9,975 bases of DNA from an uncultured Clostridia bacterium (GTDB lineage: Bacteria > Bacillota_A > Clostridia > Christensenellales > Aristaeellaceae): positions 1-9,975 of the forward strand of contig CAMJTZ010000060.1 in the NCBI GenBank assembly GCA_946408865.1, in the 5' to 3' direction. Below are positions 1-6,317 of this stretch, piece after piece. Both the position numbers and the translations under genes were made by a program. The notes under the pieces are model-generated. The model was not told the origin of the DNA, did not search any database, and worked only from the letters and a program-made list of their open reading frames with translations. Positions within the stretch are counted from its first letter, which is position 1. Every line of letters starts with the position of its first letter.

Positions 1-1
1 T

Positions 2-121
2 GTCAGTTATGAGGGTGAAATCCCCTTTGACAACTATCTGCGCCTTGACAACAGTAATCTCCCGCCGGAGGAGGCTGCAGCCATTATCTGCAGAACATTC
101 CGGCTTGGTCCCGACATCTGA
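2..121 (+). CDS. C-terminal end of an unidentified protein (5' end outside window)
   Basis: An open frame enters from the left edge and ends at a TGA at 119-121, giving 39 residues that begin VSYEGEIPFDNYLRLDNSN and end TFRLGPDI. The stretch LDNSNLPPEEAAAII, with polar residues followed by a PPEE-led helix, resembles the extreme C-terminus of small P-loop kinases (cytidylate or shikimate kinase-like). This is only a resemblance, and no catalytic motif is inside the window. It lies 67 bp before the next gene. No T-rich terminator hairpin is seen between them, so read-through is possible. Confidence 0.55.
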   Translation, partial: VSYEGEIPFDNYLRLDNSNLPPEEAAAIICRTFRLGPDI

Positions 122-150
122 AGCCTTTCCTTCCGCAGGCAGTCAAATCA

Positions 151-159
151 TGATATGAT
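151..159 (+). promoter_or_regulatory. Possible extended -10 promoter for the GNAT-mnmM cluster
   Basis: TGATATGAT reads as an extended -10 (TG, one base, TATGAT), about 30 bp before the GNAT start codon. The -35 region at 131-136 (TTCCGC) is poor, so the call rests on the extended -10 alone. It would give a leader of roughly 20 nt. Confidence 0.4.
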
Positions 160-188
160 AAAAAGAAGAAAAGAGGAGCTGTATCGTT

Positions 189-1235
189 ATGAATAAGACA
201 GGAACCCGGAGGATTGAAACCCGCCGTCTGATCCTGCGTCCTTTCACGATGGAGGATGCGGAGGATATGTTCACCAACTGGGCCTCTGATCCGGAGGTAA
301 CAAAATTCCTGACCTGGCCGGCGCATTCAAATATTGATATCACCCGCAAAGTGCTGTCCGGCTGGATTGACCGGTATGAGGACGGCGGCTTTTTCAACTG
401 GGCCATCGAATGGAAGGAAAGCGGCCATGTCATCGGCAATATTTCCGTTGTGAACCTTCATGAATCCGCGGAAGCAGCGGATCTCGGCTACTGTCTGAGC
501 CGTGCCTTCTGGGGCCGGGGCATCATGCCGGAGGCGTTGCGGGCGATCATGGATTACCTGTTTGACACGGTGGAAATCAACCGGATCGCCGCCTGCCACG
601 ATGTCAACAATCCCAAATCCGGCCGGGCGATGGAAAAAGCCGGTCTGAATCAGGAAGCCGTTCTCCGCGGCGCCGGAAAGAACAATCTGGGTATCTGCGA
701 CGAGGTTTGGCATTCCCTCCTCCGGGAGGACAGGAATCCCCCTCCCCACCGGGAGAAAGTGCAGATCACCGTCCGTTTCGCCCGGAAGGAGGAGCTGGAT
801 CAGGTCAACGTTCTGCGCGAGCAGGTGAACCGCGTGCATGTCGAAGGAAAGCCGGAGGTTTTCAAGCCCGGATTCTGCGATGAACTGCGGAATTACATCC
901 ATACCATCTGGAACGATCCCCGGCAGAAGATCGTCGTGGCGGAAGCAGAAGGCTGCATCTGCGGGTTCGCGGTGCTGAATCATATCACCCGCCCGGAAAA
1001 CCCTTTCATGTTTGAACGGGATTTTCTGGATGTGGATGAATTCGCGGTGGATGAAAACTGCCGACGGATGGGCGTCGCCAGCGCGATGGTCACTTTCATC
1101 CGGGGTTATGCGAAGGAACAGGGCTTCCGCCGGCTGGAGCTGAACATGTGGGAGTTCAACCGCGGGGCGCTGGCTTTTTATGAAACCGCCGGATTCAAAA
1201 CCTACAGGAGATATATGGAAATCGGCCTGGAATAA
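189..1235 (+). CDS. Tandem two-domain GNAT N-acetyltransferase
   Basis: This 348-aa protein appears to carry two acetyltransferase domains. Residues 7-180 look like a RimJ/RimL-type GNAT: the ETRRLILRPF start, the acetyl-CoA loop FWGRGIMPEAL at 107-117, and a late helix NPKSGRAMEKAGL at 141-153. RimJ/RimL relatives acetylate ribosomal protein N-termini or other amines using acetyl-CoA. A proline-rich polar linker (about 181-190) leads to a second GNAT at 191-348, with acetyl-CoA loop CRRMGVASAMV at 291-301 and the terminal NRGALAFYETAGF at 324-336. Most GNATs have a single domain of about 150-180 aa. The ATG at 189 follows an AGAGGAG site. No stop codon or well-spaced internal start separates the halves, so I read it as a true fusion. 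The substrate cannot be told from sequence. The stop is 13 nt before mnmM, so the two are probably co-transcribed. Confidence 0.9.
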   Translation: MNKTGTRRIETRRLILRPFTMEDAEDMFTNWASDPEVTKFLTWPAHSNIDITRKVLSGWIDRYEDGGFFNWAIEWKESGHVIGNISVVNLHESAEAADLGYCLSRAFWGRGIMPEALRAIMDYLFDTVEINRIAACHDVNNPKSGRAMEKAGLNQEAVLRGAGKNNLGICDEVWHSLLREDRNPPPHREKVQITVRFARKEELDQVNVLREQVNRVHVEGKPEVFKPGFCDELRNYIHTIWNDPRQKIVVAEAEGCICGFAVLNHITRPENPFMFERDFLDVDEFAVDENCRRMGVASAMVTFIRGYAKEQGFRRLELNMWEFNRGALAFYETAGFKTYRRYMEIGLE

Positions 1236-1248
1236 TGGAGGAAAAAAC

Positions 1249-1848
1249 ATGCCGTACGAACTGAAATCCGCCCGCCACCTGGCCCGGGATATTCTCTTGC
1301 GCGCTGTACAGCCGGGCGATACGGTTGTCGACGCGACCATGGGCAACGGTCATGATACGCTGTTTCTTGCCGGCCGGGTCGGCCCGCAAGGTCGCGTCTA
1401 TGCTTTCGACATCCAGAAGAACGCTGTGGAATCCACCCGGAAACTGCTGGCGGAACAGGATCTCGCGGACCGCGTCACACTGCTTTGCCGGAGTCATGCA
1501 GAACTGTCGGAAGCCGTTCCTTCCGGGGTGGCGGCCGTGGTTTTCAACCTGGGATGGCTGCCCGGCGGGGATCACTCGATTACCACGCAGTGCGGCTCCA
1601 CGGAGAAGGCCGTGTCTGCCGCGCTGGGGATTCTGAAACCCGGCGGCGTCGTCACCATCTGTGCCTATCCCGGCCATGCGGAAGGAGCGAGGGAGCTGGA
1701 AATGCTGAAAGACCGGCTGGCGTCGTTGTCCAACAAGGAATATAATGTTCTCCGTCAGACATTCCTGAACGCCGGCCCAGGTGCTCCGGAATGCTTTGTA
1801 ATCCAGAAAAACAGCTTTCAGAAAGAGGTGTCTCCCAGTGCTTTTTGA
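1249..1848 (+). CDS. mnmM: tRNA mnm5(s2)U34 methyltransferase, MnmM/YtqB family
   Basis: This 199-aa class I SAM-dependent methyltransferase belongs to the family once annotated as rRNA methylase YtqB. Members have been shown to methylate nm5(s2)U34 in the tRNA anticodon wobble position to mnm5(s2)U34, in bacteria that lack the MnmC methyltransferase domain. Seen here are SAM motif I VDATMGNGHDTLFLA (27-41), an acidic strand end AFDIQ (52-56), the family signature FNLGWLPGGDH (99-109), and the strand LKPGGVVTICAYPGH (129-143). The length matches the family. I chose the ATG at 1249 over an in-frame upstream start at 1180 because GGAGG sits 7 nt before it and the longer form would run deep into the GNAT gene. 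Its 3' end overlaps the next ORF by 11 bp. Confidence 0.88.
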   Translation: MPYELKSARHLARDILLRAVQPGDTVVDATMGNGHDTLFLAGRVGPQGRVYAFDIQKNAVESTRKLLAEQDLADRVTLLCRSHAELSEAVPSGVAAVVFNLGWLPGGDHSITTQCGSTEKAVSAALGILKPGGVVTICAYPGHAEGARELEMLKDRLASLSNKEYNVLRQTFLNAGPGAPECFVIQKNSFQKEVSPSAF

Positions 1849-2056
1849 CCTGACCGATCTCCCGGATCTGTCCGCTCTGTCCCCGGAAGAGCTCCGTGCG
1901 CTTTATGCCCAAGCGGAAAAACTGTATCATGAAGTGGAAAATCAGGAGCCGGACGAAGAAGACGAAGAATATGAAGACTGGCTCAACGATCTGGAAGAAG
2001 TTGAGGATCTGATGGATGAAATTGAGGAAAGACTGGAATCCCGTAATCCCGGCTGA
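1838..2056 (+). CDS. Small, highly acidic, probably coiled-coil protein of unknown function
   Basis: This 72-aa protein has a GTG start inside the end of mnmM (11-bp overlap, different frame). The site AAAGAGGTG lies about 8 nt upstream, so translation is probably coupled to mnmM. The sequence opens with a leucine/aspartate-rich MLFDLTDLPDLSALSPEEL, then is predicted mostly helical. A run of Asp/Glu around residues 38-50 is followed by heptad-like LEEVEDLMDEIEERL (51-65), which suggests a short coiled coil. There is no signal peptide, membrane segment, Cys pair or catalytic motif. I do not recognise the family. The ribosome binding site, the overlap and the terminator just downstream support a real gene. 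A partner role for MnmM or an RNA-mimicking acidic protein are guesses only. Confidence 0.7.
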   Translation: MLFDLTDLPDLSALSPEELRALYAQAEKLYHEVENQEPDEEDEEYEDWLNDLEEVEDLMDEIEERLESRNPG

Positions 2057-2095
2057 TCCTCCTCCGGTTTCCGGAAAAGAAATGACTCAACCTGC

Positions 2096-2123
2096 CTGCG
2101 CGGTTATCCGCGCAGTTTTTTTT
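2096..2123 (+). terminator. Rho-independent terminator of the GNAT-mnmM cluster
   Basis: An 8-bp perfect GC-rich stem (CTGCGCGG at 2096-2103 with CCGCGCAG at 2108-2115) and a TTAT loop are followed by eight T residues. It is 40 nt after the small acidic ORF. The loop contains the TAA stop codon (on the opposite strand) of the convergent nnr gene. On the - strand the hairpin has no T tract, so it should terminate mainly + strand transcripts. Confidence 0.93.
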
Positions 2124-3600
2124 CGCGGAATACTTCCGGGATGGCGGCCGCGGTATCTCCCGCGGTCATGCTGACATCCCCCATCCGTTCCTGGGCAATT
2201 TCCCCGGCCCGGCCGTTGATCCACGCCGCCGCTGCCGCAGCCTTCACGGGAATATCCGGATGAACCGCAGCCACCGCCGCCAGCACGCCGCTGAGTACAT
2301 CCCCGCTTCCTCCGGAAGCCATGCCGGGCGCCCCGCGGTCCGTCAGGATCGTTTCCGCCCCGTCTGTCACGATCGTGGCCGGTCCCTTCAGCAACAGCGT
2401 TACCCGGTGTTTCCGTGCGAATTCCTCCGCCAGCGGAATCGGGTTGTTCCGGATCTTTTCCATGCTTTTGCCGCTCAGCCGTGAAAACTCTCCTGGATGC
2501 GGCGTCAGGATGACGTTTCCCTTCGCTTCCGCCAGTCCTTCGCACTGCATCCCGGCCAGCGCGTTCAGTCCGTCCGCGTCCAGGATCAGCGTTCCTTCGT
2601 ACTCCCGGAGAAGATACGCTGCCGCCTTCGCGGTCTCTTCCGTGTTTCCGGCACCCATTCCGAACGCTGCGCTGCGGGTCCCCCGGAGCGCTTCAGCAAA
2701 GTTCTCCTCCCGGAAGAGCAGGTTTCCGTCCGTTTCATCCAGCGGAAAGAGCGTCGCTTCCAGCACTTCCGGAATCAGCTTTTCACACAGGCTTCGCGGT
2801 GCGCACAGGCGGACAATCCCGGCGCCGCTCCGCATGCCGGCGTTGGCTGTTGCGGCCAGCCGGATCGCGCCGGAATAGCGGAGGGATCCGCCGATCAGCG
2901 CAATGGTCCCGTAATCCCCTTTATGACTGAAATGCTTCCGCGGCGGAAACAGCGCATACACATCCTCCGCTTCCATCAGCTTCATCCCCCGGCCCTTGGG
3001 CGGAATGCCGATATCCACGCAGACCTTGTCCCCGATCAGATCCCCGGCCATATTCAGGAAATGACCCGGCTGCCAGCTGCCGACACAGACCGTCAGGTCG
3101 CTTCGGACCGCTTCCGCTGCCATACCGCTGTCGCCGTTCAGCCCGCTGTTGATGTCTGCGCTGACAACATATGCCCCGCTTTCATTGATCAGGCGGATCA
3201 TCCGGGCCGCTTCGCCCTCCGCCTGTCCGTGGAATCCGGTGCCGAAGATGCAGTCCGCGACGGATCCGTAACCGCGGAGCGTTTCCGTTTCCGCCCACTT
3301 CCGGACCGGAATTTTCCTGGCTGTACAGCAGTCAAACCAGAATCTTCCGTCCGGTGTGAATTTCTCCTCCTGCAGCAGAATTTCACAGGGAATGCCGGCT
3401 TCCTGCAGCATCATAGCTGTCACATACCCGTCTCCCGCGTTGTTGCCCGTTCCGCAGACAACCGCCACCGGAGGCTTCCACTCCGCGGCGCGGAAAATTC
3501 CTTCTCCGGCCCGGCGCATCAGCTCCATCCCAGGCACAAAGGATGAGATGGCGATCGCGTCGCTCATCCGCATTTCTCCGACTGATAACAGATCCTGCAT
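2104..3600 (-). CDS. nnr: Bifunctional NAD(P)H-hydrate epimerase / ADP-dependent NAD(P)H-hydrate dehydratase
   Basis: This 498-aa enzyme repairs hydrated NADH and NADPH. The N-terminal YjeF_N domain epimerises the R and S hydrates, and the C-terminal ribokinase-like domain dehydrates the S form using ADP. Seen in the epimerase half are VVCGTGNNAGDGYVTA (47-62), DCIFGTGFHG (116-125) and DINSGLNGDSG (149-159). In the dehydratase half are HKGDYGTIALIGGS (226-239), LDADGLNAL (340-348), LTPHPGEFSRLSG (365-377), KGPATIV (405-411) and the catalytic GGSGDVLSG (430-438). Length is normal for the fused form. The ATG at 3600 has GGGGAG about 5 nt upstream. An in-frame ATG at 3624 has no such site and is less likely. 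The gene stands alone and converges on the mnmM cluster. Its last codons form the distal arm of that cluster's terminator. Confidence 0.95.
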   Translation of the reverse strand: MQDLLSVGEMRMSDAIAISSFVPGMELMRRAGEGIFRAAEWKPPVAVVCGTGNNAGDGYVTAMMLQEAGIPCEILLQEEKFTPDGRFWFDCCTARKIPVRKWAETETLRGYGSVADCIFGTGFHGQAEGEAARMIRLINESGAYVVSADINSGLNGDSGMAAEAVRSDLTVCVGSWQPGHFLNMAGDLIGDKVCVDIGIPPKGRGMKLMEAEDVYALFPPRKHFSHKGDYGTIALIGGSLRYSGAIRLAATANAGMRSGAGIVRLCAPRSLCEKLIPEVLEATLFPLDETDGNLLFREENFAEALRGTRSAAFGMGAGNTEETAKAAAYLLREYEGTLILDADGLNALAGMQCEGLAEAKGNVILTPHPGEFSRLSGKSMEKIRNNPIPLAEEFARKHRVTLLLKGPATIVTDGAETILTDRGAPGMASGGSGDVLSGVLAAVAAVHPDIPVKAAAAAAWINGRAGEIAQERMGDVSMTAGDTAAAIPEVFREKKLRG

Positions 3601-3643
3601 CGTTTCTCCCCGCCTGATCATCAATTTATATTAGGTGAATAAA

Positions 3644-3672
3644 AGCATACTCGGTTTTCCGGTTTTTGAAAA
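3644..3672 (-). promoter_or_regulatory. Weak candidate promoter for nnr
   Basis: On the - strand TTTTCA (3667-3672), a 17-bp spacer and TATGCT (3644-3649) lie about 44 bp before the nnr ATG. Each hexamer matches 4 of 6 consensus bases. A TAATATAAA stretch nearer the gene could be an alternative -10 but has no good -35. Confidence 0.35.
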
Positions 3673-3707
3673 GCTTTTTCCTCCTCTTCTGAATCCCATT
3701 TGGCATC

Positions 3708-3736
3708 TTGACATCAGTGTATTTTTGATGTATTAA
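3708..3736 (+). promoter_or_regulatory. Promoter of the GntR/FCD regulator
   Basis: A perfect TTGACA -35 (3708-3713) is separated by 17 bp from TATTAA (3731-3736). The predicted start would lie near 3743, giving a leader of about 40 nt that ends in a strong GGAGGAGG site (3769-3776), 7 nt before the ATG. Confidence 0.75.
3711..3731 (+). promoter_or_regulatory. Candidate operator: inverted repeat inside the GntR-family promoter
   Basis: ACATCA (3711-3716) and TGATGT (3726-3731) are perfect inverted arms separated by 9 bp, giving a dyad axis close to the middle of the -35/-10 spacer. A bound dimer here would block RNA polymerase, which fits autorepression by the GntR-family protein encoded just downstream. 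Six-base arms can occur by chance, so this is a candidate only. Confidence 0.4.
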
Positions 3737-3783
3737 TTATCCAAAGTGCAGAAAAAAAACTGTACTGTGGAGGAGGTTATTCT

Positions 3784-4470
3784 ATGTCATTCACTTTCCA
3801 GCCGATGATGGAGAGCCGTCCGATTCGCGAGATTGCTTACGATGTGCTGAAGAAAGCCATCATCACCGGGGAAATCCCTGCCGGAGAGCGGATTGTTGAA
3901 ACCGAATATGCTGATCGTCTGCATATCTCCAGAACCCCCCTGCGCGAAGCGCTGCGCAAGCTGGAGCGGGACGGGCTGGTTGAATATGTGATGCGCCGCG
4001 GCGTGATTGTGCACGCGTTCACTACCGAGGATGTGGATCAGATTTATACCATCCGTAATTCCCTGGAAATGCTGACACTCCCCTATATTATCGAGAATGC
4101 CACCGCTGAGGATATCGCTTCCCTGCGGGATAAGCTGGCTGAAATGGACAAGCTCATGCAGAAGGACGATGTGGAGGCCATCTCTCCCCTTGCCCGCGAA
4201 TTCCATACCGAGCTGACTTCCATTTCCGGCAAGAACCGGATCCTCCGGGTCATCGAAGGCCAGGATGAGTATATCCGCCGTTTCTCCGCCATGGCCATCA
4301 GGCAGGAAAACCGCCGCAGCGCCGCGCATGAAGAGCATCACCGTCTGGTGGATCTGGTCGAGAAGCGGGATCTGCCCGCCTTTGAATCCCTGATGAAGCA
4401 GCACATCGAGCGGAGTAAGGAATGCTGCCTGTCCGCCTTAGCAGCCCGGAAGCAGAACCGCGATCTCTGA
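3784..4470 (+). CDS. GntR-family transcriptional regulator, FadR subfamily (FCD domain)
   Basis: This 228-aa regulator has the family's usual length. Residues 12-78 form the winged helix-turn-helix: REIAYDVLKKAIITGEI, then the recognition region SRTPLREALRKLERDGL (49-65) and the wing RRGVIVHAF (71-79). Residues 81-215 form an all-helical FCD ligand-binding domain. His141 (EFHTEL), His185 (EEHHRL) and His207 (KQHIERS) sit where FCD proteins usually bind a metal that contacts a carboxylate effector. FCD regulators commonly sense organic acids or sugar acids. Here no catabolic operon is adjacent, so the effector and target are unknown. It is transcribed divergently from nnr. A repeat within its promoter suggests it may repress itself. 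Confidence 0.93.
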   Translation: MSFTFQPMMESRPIREIAYDVLKKAIITGEIPAGERIVETEYADRLHISRTPLREALRKLERDGLVEYVMRRGVIVHAFTTEDVDQIYTIRNSLEMLTLPYIIENATAEDIASLRDKLAEMDKLMQKDDVEAISPLAREFHTELTSISGKNRILRVIEGQDEYIRRFSAMAIRQENRRSAAHEEHHRLVDLVEKRDLPAFESLMKQHIERSKECCLSALAARKQNRDL

Positions 4471-4483
4471 GTCAAAATAATCC

Positions 4484-4512
4484 TTGCTTTTTAACTGCCG
4501 CTGTGTTATGAT
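4484..4512 (+). promoter_or_regulatory. Promoter of secG
   Basis: TTGCTT (4484-4489), a 17-bp spacer and TATGAT (4507-4512), with a TG extension one base upstream of the -10 (4504-4505). It begins 13 bp after the regulator's stop codon, so secG has its own promoter. Confidence 0.8.
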
Positions 4513-4544
4513 CGTTGGGCTGATTTGTAAGGAGGTTTGTTTCT

Positions 4545-4772
4545 ATGGTTACCGTGATTTCCATCGTGCTGATCATTGCGGCACTGTTTTTGATTGTTAC
4601 TGTTCTGCTTCAGTCTTCTGATGACGACGGGATCGGCGCCCTCACCGGCAAGAGCGACAGCTATTTCAGCAAGGCCAAGTCCAAGACTTTTGAAGCCAAG
4701 CTGGCCCTGGGCACCAAGATTGCCGCTGCCCTGTTTGTTGTGCTTTCCATTCTGCTGCTGATCGTAAAGTAA
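4545..4772 (+). CDS. secG: Preprotein translocase subunit SecG
   Basis: This 75-aa membrane protein is the small accessory subunit of the SecYEG channel in the cytoplasmic membrane. The first hydrophobic helix covers about residues 2-22 and ends in LLQSSDDDGIGALTG, which matches the conserved LLQ-x-polar/glycine segment of SecG. A cytosolic loop with KSDSYFSKAKSKTFEAKL (36-53) follows, and a second helix covers 54-74. Length and two-helix shape fit the family. The ATG at 4545 has AAGGAGGT 8 nt upstream. In many Firmicutes secG lies beside enolase or rnr/smpB. Here it is bracketed by its own promoter and terminator as a single-gene unit. Confidence 0.92.
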   Translation: MVTVISIVLIIAALFLIVTVLLQSSDDDGIGALTGKSDSYFSKAKSKTFEAKLALGTKIAAALFVVLSILLLIVK

Positions 4773-4786
4773 AAGGCACGGATATG

Positions 4787-4820
4787 AAAGCTGCCTCCTG
4801 TGCGGAGGCAGCTTTTTGTT
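4787..4820 (+). terminator. Rho-independent terminator of secG, perhaps bidirectional
   Basis: A 12-bp perfect stem (4787-4798 with 4804-4815) has a TGTGC loop and runs into TTTTTGTTT. It is 14 nt after the secG stop. On the - strand the same hairpin is followed by TTT and then mixed bases, so it could also end the convergent fumC operon, less efficiently. Confidence 0.92.
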
Positions 4821-4825
4821 TCCCG

Positions 4826-5065
4826 TCATTCCTCAATTCCGTTGATCTTAAACCGCAGGCACTGAGCCGGAATCCCTTTTTCCTTCCCCAGTTCGAACAT
4901 CGCCTGCATCAGTTTTGCCTTGGCAACACGTTCGGTCATCTCTTCCGATGAAACGCTGACTTTCAGTTCAGGATGGTCCGGATCTTCGCAGACAAGCATA
5001 AAGACCGCCGGTTCAACCGTACGGTCCACATGCCAGCGGATCCGGATCTTTTTTTCTGTTTCCAT
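4826..5065 (-). CDS. Small protein of unknown function, last gene of the fumC operon
   Basis: This 79-aa protein starts at an ATG with GAGGTGG 4 nt upstream and lies 21 nt after the AlaX-like gene on the same strand, so it is very probably co-transcribed. It starts METEKKIRIRWHVDR, then has an alternating hydrophobic stretch (about 17-39) that looks like beta strands. An amphipathic helix follows (about 41-63, with EEMTERVAKAKLMQAMFEL), and it ends in a short LRFKINGIEE strand. There is no signal peptide, membrane segment or Cys/His metal site. I do not recognise the family. Position suggests a link to the editing protein or fumarase, but sequence gives no direct support. Confidence 0.75.
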   Translation of the reverse strand: METEKKIRIRWHVDRTVEPAVFMLVCEDPDHPELKVSVSSEEMTERVAKAKLMQAMFELGKEKGIPAQCLRFKINGIEE

Positions 5066-5086
5066 ACTGCCACCTCATCGTCCGGT

Positions 5087-6277
5087 TCATTTCATTTCGG
5101 TAACCAGGATCTTTCTGGCCACATTCACACATTCAGGAATCCCGGCGCCGCTGGCAAGGTCAGGCCGTCCACCGCCGCGTCCGACCCGGCGGATCAGTTC
5201 CGCCATGTTCACCGGCACATCCGCGGAGCGTGCAAAAGTCAGCCGTTCCCCGACGGCCAGCAGCAGCAGTTTTCCTTTCTCTTCAATATATTCGGATACA
5301 GCGGACGAAACAGCCCGCGCGTCCGCTTCTCCGGTAATCACGGCAGTCAGCGTAATGCCTTTCAGATCGCCGGTGCTCTCCGCCTGCCGGAACTTTTCCA
5401 GCAGCTCCCTGGTTTCAAACCGGTTGGCCTTCCGCTCCGCTTCCGCAAGCCGGCTTTTCAGTTCGCTCGCGGAACTGCTCAGTTTCTCCACCGGGCAGCT
5501 CAGGGCGGCACCCGCCTTGTCTGCGGACCGCATGTATTTCCGGAAAACCGCTGCAGCCCGTCCGCCGCAGACGAAGGAGACCCGGGCTTTTCCCTTGGCG
5601 GGGATGACCGACAGAATTTTGATCATGCCGATCCTTCCGGTCGATGACGGATGCGTGCCGCCGCAGGCAACCATCTCAAAATCGCCCATTGCCACAATGC
5701 GCACATGCTCCGTTACCGTCGGCGCTTTCCGCAGCGGGAGCTTCGCCAGCTCTTCTTCGTCCGGGAACCAGCAGCGGATTGGCGCATCCAGCCGGATCCG
5801 CTCGTTTACCGTATCCTCCAGCAGGCAGATTTCCTCTTCCGTCAGATGCGTCCGCTCGCCGGGCAGCGCCACATCGATCGTGGAATCCTCCTGTCCCAGG
5901 TGAAGTCCGATCGTCGTTCCCTGCAGTTTCTCCCAGATCGCGCCAGCCAGCATATGTTCGCCGCCGTGCTGTTCCATGTGATCCGTCCGGCGTTTCCCGT
6001 CAATCACGCCGTGCACCGCCGTTCCTTCCGGAATAGCTTTGTCCAGCGTGTGCCAGACTTCACCCTCCCGGTCGGTTTCCACATCCGTTACTGCCGCTTC
6101 ACCGCCCGCGAAAACAAGCTTTCCCGCGTCAAAAGGCTGCCCACCGGAGGTGGGATAAAAAGCGCTGCGGTCCAGCGCCGCTTCCCAGGTGCCCGCCTTC
6201 TTTCCTTCCCGGATCCGGGTTACTGTTCCGTCGAACTCCCATAAATAGGCATCTTCATAATACAGTCGATCTGTCAT
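5087..6277 (-). CDS. AlaX-like alanyl-tRNA editing protein with C-terminal DHHA1 domain
   Basis: This 396-aa protein resembles the editing and C-terminal parts of alanyl-tRNA synthetase without the aminoacylation domain. Such AlaX proteins hydrolyse mischarged Ser- or Gly-tRNA(Ala) in trans. Seen are the N-terminal editing beta-barrel motif FYPTSGGQPFD (40-50), the zinc/catalytic pair in QHGGEH (His104, His108) and in CGGTH (Cys205, His209), a likely coiled coil at about 262-300, and a DHHA1 domain ending in VGRGGGRPDLASGAG (365-379). The two histidines plus the Cys-x3-His make a complete site, so activity is expected. I chose the ATG at 6277, with GGAG 6 nt upstream. The frame stays open to a TTG at 6352, but that would overlap the fumC coding end and adds non-conserved residues. 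It follows fumC by 40 nt. Confidence 0.9.
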   Translation of the reverse strand: MTDRLYYEDAYLWEFDGTVTRIREGKKAGTWEAALDRSAFYPTSGGQPFDAGKLVFAGGEAAVTDVETDREGEVWHTLDKAIPEGTAVHGVIDGKRRTDHMEQHGGEHMLAGAIWEKLQGTTIGLHLGQEDSTIDVALPGERTHLTEEEICLLEDTVNERIRLDAPIRCWFPDEEELAKLPLRKAPTVTEHVRIVAMGDFEMVACGGTHPSSTGRIGMIKILSVIPAKGKARVSFVCGGRAAAVFRKYMRSADKAGAALSCPVEKLSSSASELKSRLAEAERKANRFETRELLEKFRQAESTGDLKGITLTAVITGEADARAVSSAVSEYIEEKGKLLLLAVGERLTFARSADVPVNMAELIRRVGRGGGRPDLASGAGIPECVNVARKILVTEMK

Positions 6278-6317
6278 ACGCTGCTCCGTCCGCTGGTTAT
6301 TCTTTCCATCCTCTGTG

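Noticed and set aside
123..140. GCCT...AGGC repeat after the first partial gene as a terminator
   Set aside because: The stem is only four base pairs with a 10-nt loop and no T run.
740..765. Internal start splitting the tandem GNAT into two genes
   Set aside because: A GTG near the linker has a GGGAG only 3 nt upstream, too close to work well, and there is no stop codon or frameshift between the domains.
327..1346. Long - strand open frame (339 aa) opposite the GNAT gene
   Set aside because: It is a shadow of the GNAT/mnmM coding strand, has no recognisable motif, and its composition (many His, Pro, Arg) is typical of antisense frames in GC-biased genes.
2497..3546. Long + strand open frame (349 aa) opposite nnr
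   Set aside because: nnr on the other strand has complete family motifs throughout this stretch. The + frame has low-complexity, motif-free sequence and no ribosome binding site.
4920..5903. Ser/Arg-rich + strand frame (327 aa) opposite the AlaX-like gene
   Set aside because: It is an antisense shadow: extreme serine and arginine content and no family resemblance, while the opposite strand encodes intact editing motifs.
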